DNA of 64,000 nucleotides from Saprospiraceae bacterium. GTDB lineage: Bacteria > Bacteroidota > Bacteroidia > Chitinophagales > Saprospiraceae. Below the pieces are notes generated by a model. The model did no database searches and was not told the origin of the DNA. It was given only the letters and a program-made list of their open reading frames with translations. Below, piece by piece: positions 41,527 through 49,554 of this stretch. Each line of letters starts with the position of its first letter. Within the stretch, counting starts at the first letter, position 1. Made by a program: the position numbers and the translations under genes. Location: NCBI GenBank assembly GCA_016714985.1, contig JADKBS010000001.1:391001-455000 (forward strand), in the 5' to 3' direction.

Positions 41527-42837
41527 ATGCAAAGCACCGCATTTGAAGTAATCGGAGGCCGCCAGTTGAGTGGCAGCATCGTGCCCAAGGGCGCAAAGAA
41601 CGAAGCCTTGCAAGTCATCTGCGCCCCGCTGCTCACCAGCGAGAAGGTCACCATTTCCAATATCCCCGACATCGCCGACGTGCGCAGCCAGATTGAACTG
41701 ATGCGGGGCCTTGGCGTGAAGGTGGAGCGCCTCGCCACAGACACGTACAGCTTTCAGGCGAACGAGGTGGACGTGAATTTTTACGAAAACAAGGAGTTCC
41801 TCAAAAGCGCCAAGCGTATCCGTGGTTCGGTGATGTTGATGGGGGCGCTATTGGGCCGCTTCGGGAAGGCGCTGCTACCACAGCCGGGCGGCGACAAGAT
41901 TGGACGGCGCAGGCTCGACACCCACTTCCTAGGCCTGCAAAAGCTAGGTGCCGACTTCCGCTACGACGCCGACGAGCGGATGTACTTCATCGAAGCGCCG
42001 CAACTGCGGGGCACCTATCTTTTGATGGATGAAATATCGGTGACAGGCACGGCCAACGTCCTCTTTGCCGCCGTGATGGCCGAGGGTACTACCACGATTT
42101 ACAATGCCGCCTGTGAACCGTACTTGCAGCAGCTCTGCAAAATGCTGAATGGCATGGGCGCAAAAATCAGTGGCATCGGCTCTAACCTGCTCACTATTGA
42201 AGGCGTTAAAACCCTCGGCGGCACGGAGCACCGCTGCTTGCCGGACATGATTGAAATCGGTAGCTTTATCGGCCTAGCGGCTATGACGCAGTCCGAGCTG
42301 ACCATCAAAGACTGCGCTGTGAAAGAGCTTGGGAACATCCTTCCCGTTTTTGAGCGGATGGGCGTGAAAATGGACATCCAAGGCGACGACATCCACATCC
42401 CGGCCCAGGAAGAAATCGAGATACAGTCCTTTATTGACGGCTCCATCATGACCATTTACGACTCGCCGTGGCCGGGCTTCACCCCCGATTTGATGAGCAT
42501 CGTGCTCGTGATGGCCACGCAGGCGAAGGGTAGCGTTTTGATTCATCAGAAAATGTTCGAGAGCCGCCTCTTCTTCGTGGACAAGCTGATTGACATGGGT
42601 GCCCAAATCATCCTCTGCGACCCGCACCGGGCCACGGTCATCGGCCTGAACCGCCGCTTCCAGCTACGGGGCATCGAAATGACCTCGCCGGACATCCGGG
42701 CGGGCGTGGCATTGCTCATCGCTGCACTATCGGCCAAGGGCAAAAGCGTCATCAACAACATCCACCAGATAGACCGGGGCTACGAGCGCATTGACGAAAG
42801 GCTTAATGAGCTGGGGGCGGAGATAAAAAGAATTTGA
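41527..42837 (+). CDS. murA: UDP-N-acetylglucosamine 1-carboxyvinyltransferase
   Basis: First committed step of peptidoglycan synthesis: transfer of enolpyruvate from PEP to UDP-GlcNAc. The 436-residue protein has the duplicated inside-out barrel with GSIVPKGAKNEALQ (catalytic Lys), SVMLMGALLGRFGKA, the catalytic loop, SVTGTANVLFAAVMAEG, IEIGSFIGLAA and the final MTSPDIRAGVALLIAALSAKG. In the catalytic loop the sequence is PGGDKIGRR: Asp123 stands where E. coli has Cys115, the residue alkylated by fosfomycin. Such Asp variants occur naturally in several lineages and are resistant to fosfomycin. The stop TGA is shared with the start of repeat family D; rsmG follows 120 bp later in the same direction. 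Confidence 0.95.
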   Translation: MQSTAFEVIGGRQLSGSIVPKGAKNEALQVICAPLLTSEKVTISNIPDIADVRSQIELMRGLGVKVERLATDTYSFQANEVDVNFYENKEFLKSAKRIRGSVMLMGALLGRFGKALLPQPGGDKIGRRRLDTHFLGLQKLGADFRYDADERMYFIEAPQLRGTYLLMDEISVTGTANVLFAAVMAEGTTTIYNAACEPYLQQLCKMLNGMGAKISGIGSNLLTIEGVKTLGGTEHRCLPDMIEIGSFIGLAAMTQSELTIKDCAVKELGNILPVFERMGVKMDIQGDDIHIPAQEEIEIQSFIDGSIMTIYDSPWPGFTPDLMSIVLVMATQAKGSVLIHQKMFESRLFFVDKLIDMGAQIILCDPHRATVIGLNRRFQLRGIEMTSPDIRAGVALLIAALSAKGKSVINNIHQIDRGYERIDERLNELGAEIKRI

Positions 42838-42952
42838 TACTGGATACTATTGATACTGGATACTGTTGATACTGGATACGCTTTGCCATTAACCAGCGCC
42901 CATTAACCATTAACCAGCATCCAGCATCCAGTATCCAGCATCCAGCATCACT
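42836..42952. repeat. Repeat family D copy 1: TGATACTGGATAC / CCAGTATCCAGCATC hairpin
   Basis: The left arm (42836-42880) carries GATACTGGATAC units, the middle carries CCATTAACCA units, and the right arm (about 42912-42950) carries ATCCAGCATCCAGTATCCAGC. The element fills the whole gap between murA (its stop is in the array) and rsmG (its start is 6 bp after). Confidence 0.85.
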
Positions 42953-42957
42953 CTTTT

Positions 42958-43590
42958 ATGCAACTCATCGAAAAATACTTCCCAGATCTCACCGACGAGC
43001 AGCGAAAGCAGTTCGCCGCCTTGGACGGCATCTACCGGGACTGGAATGCCAAGGTGAACCTCATTTCCCGCAAGGACATTGACCACCTCTACGAGCACCA
43101 CGTACTGCACTCACTGGCCATTGCGAAGCTGGTGGAGTTCAAGCCGGATGCTGAAATAGTGGACGTGGGTACGGGCGGCGGCTTCCCTGGCATCCCGCTC
43201 GCCATCCTCATGCCAGCAGTGCGTTTCCACCTCATTGACAGCATGATGAAGAAGATAAAAGTGGTGCAGGATGTTATCGAACAATTGGGCCTTAAAAACG
43301 CCACGGCGCAACAGGTGAGGGCCGAGGAATTGAAGAATGCCCGCTACGATTTCGTGGTGACGAGGGCCGTCGCCGAACTGAACCAACTGCGCCTTTGGAC
43401 GATTCCCCGCCTGCTCAAGACCAAGGAGTCGCACCCCATACCCAATGGCCTGATTGCCCTCAAGGGCGGCAATATCCGAGAAGAAGTAAAGAGCTTGCCC
43501 AAAGGCGAATACGTGGAGACCACCCCCGTTTCCGATTTTTTTGAAGAGGAATATTTTCTGGAAAAATTTGTGGTGTACCTTCAGGGATAG
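42958..43590 (+). CDS. rsmG: 16S rRNA (guanine527-N7)-methyltransferase
   Basis: SAM-dependent enzyme that methylates G527 of 16S rRNA, near the streptomycin site. The 210-residue protein shows the GidB family blocks: WNAKVNLISRKDIDHLYEHHVLHSLAI, the SAM motif IVDVGTGGGFPGIPLAIL, FHLIDSMMKKIKVVQDVIEQLGL and DFVVTRAVAELNQL. Length is typical. Start at 42958 directly follows the D repeat. The gene is probably co-transcribed with murA, and the downstream end is marked by a family E hairpin shared with the convergent anmK. Confidence 0.95.
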   Translation: MQLIEKYFPDLTDEQRKQFAALDGIYRDWNAKVNLISRKDIDHLYEHHVLHSLAIAKLVEFKPDAEIVDVGTGGGFPGIPLAILMPAVRFHLIDSMMKKIKVVQDVIEQLGLKNATAQQVRAEELKNARYDFVVTRAVAELNQLRLWTIPRLLKTKESHPIPNGLIALKGGNIREEVKSLPKGEYVETTPVSDFFEEEYFLEKFVVYLQG

Positions 43591-43597
43591 GCGTAAT

Positions 43598-43686
43598 GGT
43601 TTGATTTGTTTGATGGGTTTGAAAGGTTTGAATTGTCACAGTACAACTCAAACGCATCAAACAATTTCAAACCCCTCAAACAACTT
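43598..43686. repeat. Repeat family E copy 1: GGTTTGATGGGTTTGAA / CAAACGCATCAAAC hairpin
   Basis: The left arm repeats (G)GTTTGA(T/A) units, the right arm their inverse, with a short loop near 43638-43646. It sits between the convergent rsmG and anmK stops and could act as a shared transcription end. Confidence 0.85.
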
Positions 43687-44812
43687 GAAAAACCCCGCCG
43701 CCGAGGGCATCCCGCCTAGCCCCGGTCACGCTGGCGATACAGTTGGGCACAGCTTCCAAGCGCATGGCACCGAGCAATGCCATCAAGAGCGCTTCTTTGA
43801 ATTTCACGGTGTTTTCTTCAGGAATGACTACCTGTACACGAGGCAGCCGCTCTTGTATGCAGCGCATCAGGTAGCCGTTGAACGCACCACCGCCTGTGGC
43901 CAAAAGGCTGTAGCTTTCCTTCGCAAAACCTTCTTTTTCAAGCACTTGCGCTATGCTCCGCTCCAATTGCAGCGCAACATGTTGGCAAACTGTGTGCAGC
44001 CTATCGGGAATAGGCGACTTGGCTTGTAGGCAGGTTTGGGTTAGGTGCTGCTGCACCCATTGGTTCGAGAGGGATTTGGGGTATTGCTCCGCAAAAAAGG
44101 CCTGGCCGTTTATTTCATCGAAAAGCACGAGGTCGGGTTGCCCGGAGGCTGCCATGAGGCCATCCTTGTCGTAAGGCTGTCCGGTCAATTGGGCGAGGGC
44201 GTTCAAGGCTTGGTTTGCCCCGCAAACATCGAATGCGACGATGCGGTTTGATCCCTCCACATGGCAGGTGATATTGGCGATGCCGCCGATGTTGAGGTAG
44301 AAATCGTGGCCTGGGAAGAGCAGTTTGTCGGCCATGGGGGCAAGCGGTGCGCCTTGGCCGCCGAGGGCTACGTCGGCGGTACGGAAGTCGCAGGCGACCC
44401 GACAGCCTGTGGCGGTGGCAAGTGCGGCCCCGTCGCCGATTTGGGTGGTGAAGCCCCGCTTTGGCTCGTGGAAGATGGTGTGGCCATGCGAGGCAACAAG
44501 ATCAACATCCGATGCGGATAGCCTATTTTCATCAAAAAACTGGTTGACCAACTGGCCGAGGTGATGACCAAAAGCCGCATTTGCTTCGCAAAACTCGAAA
44601 GCCGTAGCCGAGGGCAATTGGCGCAGCCGATGTTGCCATTCCGTGCTGAAAGGCAGGGTGTCGGCTTGGAGCAATTCCCAGTTTTTTATCCTAAAAACGC
44701 CATCCTCCCATGCTGTATTCAAACGGCAATAGGCCACGTCCAACCCATCGAGCGAGCTGCCCGACATGAGGCCGATGACGTGATAGACGGTGGTTTGTGC
44801 GTTGCTCGTCAA
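43676..44812 (-). CDS. anmK: Anhydro-N-acetylmuramic acid kinase
   Basis: Recycles cell wall: converts 1,6-anhydro-MurNAc plus ATP to MurNAc-6-phosphate. About 378 residues with IGLMSGSSLDGLDVAYC (phosphate loop), LVASHGHTIFHEP, GCRVACDFRTADVALGGQGAPLAPMAD, NIGGIANIT, FDVCGANQALN and LATGGGAFNGYLM, all AnmK blocks. No ATG lies before the fold. The best start is TTG at 44812, which overlaps the TGA of the phosphate transporter gene as TTGA, giving tight translational coupling. Putting this recycling kinase behind a phosphate transporter is unusual. The C-terminal coding end overlaps the E hairpin. Confidence 0.92.
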   Translation of the reverse strand: MTSNAQTTVYHVIGLMSGSSLDGLDVAYCRLNTAWEDGVFRIKNWELLQADTLPFSTEWQHRLRQLPSATAFEFCEANAAFGHHLGQLVNQFFDENRLSASDVDLVASHGHTIFHEPKRGFTTQIGDGAALATATGCRVACDFRTADVALGGQGAPLAPMADKLLFPGHDFYLNIGGIANITCHVEGSNRIVAFDVCGANQALNALAQLTGQPYDKDGLMAASGQPDLVLFDEINGQAFFAEQYPKSLSNQWVQQHLTQTCLQAKSPIPDRLHTVCQHVALQLERSIAQVLEKEGFAKESYSLLATGGGAFNGYLMRCIQERLPRVQVVIPEENTVKFKEALLMALLGAMRLEAVPNCIASVTGARRDALGGGVFQVV

Positions 44813-46209
44813 ATTATTTTCCTGAGGATGAAATACAAAAGTCCGGACAGGATCACCGTCACGGGCAACGTGAGAAGCCAAGCAAGGGCAATGTTCTTGA
44901 TGGTTCCGCCTTGGAGGTTTTTCACGCCTTTTGAGGCCACCATTGCGCCAGCAACACCTGACGAAAGTACGTGGGTGGTGCTCACTGGGAGGCCAAATTG
45001 CGAAGCAAGGCCAATGGTGCTCGCTGCAATCAACTCGGCTGTTGCACCCTCGGCGTAGGTCATGTGGCGCTTGCCAATCTTCTCGCCGATGGTGACAACG
45101 ATGCGCTTCCAGCCGATCATGGTGCCGATGCCAAGGGAGAGCGAAATGACGACAATGGCCCAAGTGGGCACGTAGGAAGTGTATTTGCCCAAATCCTTCA
45201 CTTCATGGGAGATGACCTTCCGGTTCTCTTCATTGGAAATGACATAGGGCACGGCCAGTAGGGCCTCCATGTTCTTCTTCAAAATGGTGAAGCGCTTGCG
45301 TAGCGAAAGGCGTTCTTTAACAGATTTGGGGTCGTGCTTGGCAATATCGGCCTGCAGTTTTTCGATGGTCTCCTTGGCCTTTGATAGTTCGGGCAAGGCC
45401 ACATCGGTAGGCAGGGCATCGTATATTTTCGTCAAGGAAGCATTGGCCGTGGCAGGCTGGAAGTCCGGAGAAAGGGCGAACTTCAACGGCATGAAGGTCA
45501 TAAGGGCGATGAGCAACAGGCCGATGCCTTTTTGTCCGTCGTTGGAGCCGTGGAAAAAGCTGACCAAGGTGCAGGTGAAGATGAGGATGCCACGTATCCA
45601 ATTGGGCGGTGTGGTGCCTGGCTCCGGCTCCTTGAATATTTTTTTATCCTTGATGACTTGCCGCAGGATGAACATCAACACGACCGCCATACTGAAGCCA
45701 AAAGCGGGCGAGATAAGCAGCGACTGGCCAATCTTACTGGCCTCCTTCCAGTTTACGCCGACGTTTTCCACGTTTTCTGGCATCAGGCTGAACGCAATGC
45801 CAACGCCCAGCAAGGAGCCTATCAGGGTATGGGAACTAGAGCAAGGGATGCCAAAATACCAAGTGCCGACGTTCCAAATTATCGCTGCCACCAGTACAGA
45901 AATGACCATTGCGATGCTGTGATGGAGGTCTTGCCCCATGAGCGCCTCCACGGGCAGCAGGTTGGCTATCTTTACTGCCACTGCCATGCCGAAGAAATAA
46001 CTGCTCGTAATTACTCCCAAGAAGTTCCAGATACCAGACCAGACAACGGCAGTGGTGGGCTTTAAGCTACCAGAGTAGATGACCGTTGCCACGGCGTTGG
46101 CCGTGTCGTGGAAGCCGTTGACGAACTCAAAAATGCATACTATTAGGATAGTAATGATGAGGAGGGCTATTAGGGCCGTGGATAGGCCGAGGTCAATGCC
46201 GAACAGCAT
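44809..46209 (-). CDS. pit: Inorganic phosphate transporter, PiT family
   Basis: Cation-coupled phosphate symporter of the inner membrane. From MLFGIDLGLSTALIALL (46209) it has 466 residues, about ten to twelve membrane helices and the duplicated PiT signatures: FEFVNGFHDTANAVATVIYSG (GHNDxANA-like) in the first half and FFHGSNDGQKGIGL in the second. GIPCSSSHTLIGSLLG and GLPVSTTHVLSSGVAGAM are the paired substrate loops. A soluble insert with a coiled-coil (about residues 250-330) lies between the halves. The longer frame to 46266 would run into MITE sequence and is rejected. A TACCTTTG box lies about 340 bp upstream, beyond the nested MITEs. Confidence 0.93.
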   Translation of the reverse strand: MLFGIDLGLSTALIALLIITILIVCIFEFVNGFHDTANAVATVIYSGSLKPTTAVVWSGIWNFLGVITSSYFFGMAVAVKIANLLPVEALMGQDLHHSIAMVISVLVAAIIWNVGTWYFGIPCSSSHTLIGSLLGVGIAFSLMPENVENVGVNWKEASKIGQSLLISPAFGFSMAVVLMFILRQVIKDKKIFKEPEPGTTPPNWIRGILIFTCTLVSFFHGSNDGQKGIGLLLIALMTFMPLKFALSPDFQPATANASLTKIYDALPTDVALPELSKAKETIEKLQADIAKHDPKSVKERLSLRKRFTILKKNMEALLAVPYVISNEENRKVISHEVKDLGKYTSYVPTWAIVVISLSLGIGTMIGWKRIVVTIGEKIGKRHMTYAEGATAELIAASTIGLASQFGLPVSTTHVLSSGVAGAMVASKGVKNLQGGTIKNIALAWLLTLPVTVILSGLLYFILRKII

Positions 46210-46224
46210 AGTGTTTGTTTTGTT

Positions 46225-46489
46225 GCAACTACTTAGGACGGACGGGAGTGGAAGGAAAAATTTCATTTCTCCTTACACTCTCGCAGTTTTTGGGTGCTTT
46301 TCTTGATTTTTTGAAAATTTGGAACCACTTAGCAGGGGGTGTTTTTTTGGGAAAATTGAAAATTTTTCCAAAAAAACACCCCAAAATGTGGGAGGAGAGA
46401 GAAAAAATGAAATTTTTTCTCTCTCCTCCCACACCCTTCTAAGCAATTACGAAAATTTTTCAAAAAAACAACGCCTGCCAAGTAGCTAC
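46225..46489. mobile_element. MITE copy 2 (outer), interrupted by copy 3; 8-bp target duplication
   Basis: Left end GCAACTACTTAGGAC; inverted right end GTAGCTACTTGGCAG. It is flanked by perfect direct repeats GTTTTGTT (46217-46224 and 46490-46497). Its own body is more diverged from the other two copies and is split at 46320/46451 by the inner element, so it is the older insertion. It lies in the pit leader region. Confidence 0.82.
46321..46450. mobile_element. MITE copy 3 (inner), 130 bp with 8-bp target duplication
   Basis: Left end GGAACCACTTAGCAG; inverted right end GTAATTGCTTAGAAG. It is flanked by GAAAATTT on both sides (46313-46320 and 46451-46458), which is a duplicated piece of the outer element. 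In reverse orientation it is nearly identical to the copy at 33430-33560, including both internal hairpins. Confidence 0.88.
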
Positions 46490-46550
46490 GTTTTGTTTTG
46501 ATGGCCAACCGAGGCGGGAAGCTGGGCAGCCCTTTGATTTTTTAACGCAG

Positions 46551-46558
46551 CAAAGGTA
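46551..46558 (-). promoter_or_regulatory. Candidate -7 box (TACCTTTG) for pit
   Basis: Minus-strand TAnnTTTG match upstream of the MITE pair; if used, the pit-anmK transcript has a leader of about 340 bases made mostly of MITE hairpins. Confidence 0.4.
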
Positions 46559-46642
46559 ATTGAGCAGTTGTCGTTATGGATGCCTATGCCCCTACTTTTT
46601 GGACAAATTTTGCGTTGTTGTATGTTCCGTAACCAAACGGCC

Positions 46643-46650
46643 TAAATTTG
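46643..46650 (+). promoter_or_regulatory. Candidate -7 box (TAAATTTG) for the DUF4292 gene
   Basis: TAnnTTTG match 27 bp before the preferred TTG start, with TTG 22 bp further upstream. Confidence 0.5.
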
Positions 46651-46676
46651 CGTCTTTGAATAAAAATCACCTGACT

Positions 46677-47444
46677 TTGAAATACATTCCTCATTTCCTA
46701 TTGTTGCTCACGTTGGCCTACGCCTCTGCTTCTTGCAAGGGCCTGCGCCGTGTGCAAGGCACTTCGCTGAAACCCAAAGGCGAAAACGTTTTGATGAAAA
46801 AGCTCCTCGAAAACTCGGTGAATGCCGAGTGGTTCTCGGCCAAGGCGAAGATTTCCTACAACGACGAGTACACAGGGGAGACCTTCAGCGCTAATATCCG
46901 CATGAGGAAGGACAGCGCCATCTGGATGAACTTCAAGAAATTCAGCATCGAAGGGGCGAGGGTGCTCATCACACCGGACAGCATCTTCGTCATCAGCCGC
47001 CTTACCAACGAGTACCTTGCAAAGCCGTTCAGCTATGCCCAAAAGGAGTACAGCCTGCCCGTGGGCTTCCAAGGCTTGCAAGCCATGCTGCTCGGCAACC
47101 CCGTTTTTTTCTCCAAGGACACCGAGGCTGGCGTGGACTCCACCCACTATACCTTGGCGCAAAAGACCGAGAGCCTCACCGCAAAATACTGGCTCAACAG
47201 TCCCGACATGCTGCTCCACCGCTTCCTCGTGGACGACTTCCGCAACAAGCGCAGCATGGACGTAACCTCGTCGGATTACCGCCAATTGGAAGACAAACAA
47301 CAATTTTCATATCTTCGGCACTTTAATTTGAACAGCCCCGACCTCGGCAAGATGCAGGTGCAGTTGGAGTTCTCAAAAATAGAGACGACTGGGCCTGTGG
47401 AGATGAAGTTCGAGGTGCCGGAAGGGTACAAGCGAGTTGATTAG
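46677..47444 (+). CDS. DUF4292 lipoprotein
   Basis: DUF4292 proteins are Bacteroidota outer-membrane-associated lipoproteins structurally related to the LolA/LolB fold; their task is not established. About 255 residues from TTG at 46677: LKYIPHFLLLLTLAYASASC forms the lipid-attachment signal. The mature part shows the family pattern NAEWFSAKAKISYNDEYTGETFSANIRMRKDSAIWMNF, SIEGARVLITPDSIFVISRLTNEYL and FSYLRHFNLNSPDLGKMQVQLEFSKIE. An in-frame ATG at 46560 precedes the promoter box and is unlikely. The EnvC-like gene follows after a family E repeat, an order also seen in other Bacteroidota as far as I recall. Confidence 0.82.
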   Translation: MKYIPHFLLLLTLAYASASCKGLRRVQGTSLKPKGENVLMKKLLENSVNAEWFSAKAKISYNDEYTGETFSANIRMRKDSAIWMNFKKFSIEGARVLITPDSIFVISRLTNEYLAKPFSYAQKEYSLPVGFQGLQAMLLGNPVFFSKDTEAGVDSTHYTLAQKTESLTAKYWLNSPDMLLHRFLVDDFRNKRSMDVTSSDYRQLEDKQQFSYLRHFNLNSPDLGKMQVQLEFSKIETTGPVEMKFEVPEGYKRVD

Positions 47445-47518
47445 TTTGAAGGGTTTGATGGGTTTGGATTGTTCGATTTGCGGTGCTACAAATCAAACCC
47501 ATCAAACGCCTCAAACAC
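47445..47518. repeat. Repeat family E copy 2: TTTGAAGGGTTTGATGGG / CAAACCCATCAAAC hairpin
   Basis: Starts right after the DUF4292 stop and ends 18 bp before the EnvC-like start. The two inverted arms flank a loop near 47474-47490. Same unit as the copy at 43598. Confidence 0.85.
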
Positions 47519-47535
47519 ATCGAACTATATATCAG

Positions 47536-48789
47536 ATGACCCATTCGAGAAAAATACTTCTTCTTTTGTTCGCTGCTATTTTGGCATTCACGGCCATTGC
47601 ACAGCAATCCAGAAAGGAACTGGAAGAGAAACGCAAAAAGCTGCTCAAGGACATTGAGCAGACATCCGGCCTCTTGAAGCAGACCAAAGAGGACAAGGCT
47701 GCAACGCTTTCCCGTTACGTGACCTTGCAGCGGCAAATCCACAAGCGGGAGCAACTCGTCGAGACGCTCCAAGAGGAAATGAGCTTCCTGCTCGACAATA
47801 TCGAGCGCACAGCGACCGTGGTTGTGGCCCTCAGCGACGACACCGAGCGGCTGAAGGAGGAATACGGCAAGATTGCCCGCCACGCCTACCGCCAAAAGCT
47901 CATGCACAGCGACCTGTTGTTTTTGCTTTCTGCAAAAAGCTTCAACGATGCCTTCCGGCGCTGGCAATACCTACGGCAATACGAGCGCTACCGCCAGCGG
48001 CAGGCCAAGCTCATCATGGAAACACAGCAAACGCTCGTTGACAAGATAAAATTGCTCGAAGACCGCAAGGCGGACAAGGAAAAACTGCTCACCACCGAGC
48101 AGCGACAGTCGAGGATGCTCGGCATGGAAATGCAGGCCAAGAACCAACTGTTGGAAGAACTGAAGGGCGACGAAGCCCGCCTTGCCCGTGACCTCGAAAG
48201 CAAACAGGCTTCTGCCAACAAGCTGAACAAGGCTATCGAAAAGGTCATTCGGGATGAAATGGAACGCATTCGCCGGGAAGAACGGGCAGCGGCATCCATA
48301 GCGAAAAATAATTCAGAAACAGCCTCTGCTGGAAAGGCAACGAAGCCCTCCGCCACACCGGAAATAGAAAGCGTTTCCAGCGAGTTCCAGGGCAACCGGG
48401 GCCGATTGCCTTGGCCTGTGAAGAACGGCGTCATCACCGGGCACTTCGGGCGGCAGCCCCATCCAACCATTCCGAACATCGAAATCGTGAACAATGGCAT
48501 TGACATACAAACCGACAAGGGGGCGCAGGTGCGTTCTGTGTTTGAGGGCACGGTGGTCGGCACACAGTTCATCCCCGGTTTTGACTATATGGTCATCCTG
48601 CAGCATGGCAGTTATTACACTGTCTATTCAAATTTGGAAGAGGTCTCGGTGAAAAAGGGCGACAAGGTCAGCATCAAGCAGGCCCTCGGCAAGGTTAGCA
48701 CCGACGCCAAGACCAATAATTCGGAGGTGCATTTTGAGATTTGGAAGGAAAAAACGAGGCTGAATCCGCAGGAGTGGGTGGGGAAGTGA
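47536..48789 (+). CDS. EnvC-like murein hydrolase activator (coiled coil plus degenerate LytM/M23 domain)
   Basis: Periplasmic protein that switches on amidases during cell separation. About 417 residues: signal peptide (MTHSRKILLLLFAAILAFTAIA), a long coiled coil (about 22-260; KELEEKRKKLLKDIEQT and so on), a low-complexity linker, and a LytM domain (about 285-417). The LytM domain lacks the zinc ligands of active M23 peptidases: the H-x-x-x-D site reads NNGIDI and the final H-x-H reads EVHFEI. Loss of these residues is the mark of EnvC/NlpD-type activators. MTHSRK at 47536 is chosen because the earlier in-frame region is repeat family E. Confidence 0.88.
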   Translation: MTHSRKILLLLFAAILAFTAIAQQSRKELEEKRKKLLKDIEQTSGLLKQTKEDKAATLSRYVTLQRQIHKREQLVETLQEEMSFLLDNIERTATVVVALSDDTERLKEEYGKIARHAYRQKLMHSDLLFLLSAKSFNDAFRRWQYLRQYERYRQRQAKLIMETQQTLVDKIKLLEDRKADKEKLLTTEQRQSRMLGMEMQAKNQLLEELKGDEARLARDLESKQASANKLNKAIEKVIRDEMERIRREERAAASIAKNNSETASAGKATKPSATPEIESVSSEFQGNRGRLPWPVKNGVITGHFGRQPHPTIPNIEIVNNGIDIQTDKGAQVRSVFEGTVVGTQFIPGFDYMVILQHGSYYTVYSNLEEVSVKKGDKVSIKQALGKVSTDAKTNNSEVHFEIWKEKTRLNPQEWVGK

Positions 48790-48799
48790 TGGGCTTTGG

Positions 48800-48838
48800 T
48801 AGATTTACGATTGCGGATTTACGATTGCGGATTGGGCG
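48800..48838. repeat. Repeat family A copy 4: TTTACGATTGCGGA units
   Basis: Two and a half units of (TT)TACGATTGCGGA, 10 bp after the EnvC-like stop. Confidence 0.75.
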
Positions 48839-48945
48839 CACAGGTGAATTCCAAGCAATTGCATTGAATCTGCTCATCCTTTTTAAAAACGCTTTCACCC
48901 ATTCAAACATGACGACCTGATTTTTATTAGCTTATTACCTAACAG

Positions 48946-49350
48946 CTATGTTTCTCGTTCCCCATCCTTGTCAAACCAAACCAACTCCTGGCTCTCAGGG
49001 TCGCCATTATAGTTCACGGTGATTTCTTCGCCCGGTTTTATCGTTTTGATGCAGTAAAAATCTATCGTATCATGCTCGTAATCAAGTAGGTAGCGGGCAT
49101 TGGGCTGGTAGGAGTGGTTGAAAAGCGAACCATTGCCGAGGGCGATGGCGCATTGCGTTTGGTCTTCTCCCCAAAGGAAATAATAGTCATGTAACCGGGT
49201 GCCGTGGATGGCGGGCAGGTCTTCCGCTGGCAACACGATGGCCGGGCAGATTTCAATCAAATCGCCCTCCTCCAGCGTCTCCCCGGTGAAGACGCCACGG
49301 CCACCGAGGTCGCTGTCGGCGATGTAGAGGAAAGGGACACGCTGGGACAT
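48946..49350 (-). CDS. SET-domain protein (putative protein lysine methyltransferase)
   Basis: A 134-residue single-domain SET protein. It shows GGRGVFTGETLEEGDLIEICPAIVLP at the N-terminus, the SAM and lysine channel motif SLFNHSYQPNARY (N-H-S-x-x-P-N) and EITVNYN with the catalytic Tyr. The post-SET cysteines are absent, as in most bacterial members. SET proteins methylate lysine side chains; in bacteria substrates are mostly unknown. It lies 204 bp downstream of asnS in the same direction, with the family G hairpin between. Confidence 0.88.
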   Translation of the reverse strand: MSQRVPFLYIADSDLGGRGVFTGETLEEGDLIEICPAIVLPAEDLPAIHGTRLHDYYFLWGEDQTQCAIALGNGSLFNHSYQPNARYLLDYEHDTIDFYCIKTIKPGEEITVNYNGDPESQELVWFDKDGERET

Positions 49351-49383
49351 GAGTGGGTGCTTATATGGGAGGGACTGGTGTCT

Positions 49384-49524
49384 TTTGATTTAAGATTTAA
49401 GATAGACGATATTAGATTTAAGATTTTGGAGGTCTGCTAACTTGCCCAGAATCGTACATCAGCAATTGAGCAATCGTCAATAAAATCTAAAATCTTACGT
49501 CTTATATCGTCTATCTTAAATCAA
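49384..49524. repeat. Repeat family G: GATTTAAGATTTAAGATAGACGAT / ATCGTCTATCTTAAATC hairpin
   Basis: The left arm (49384-49428) and right arm (49481-49524) are near-perfect inverses, separated by about 52 bases. The array fills the asnS-SET intergenic region. Confidence 0.85.
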
Positions 49525-49554
49525 AAACAACACCCTAACGCCTCAATTAATCCT

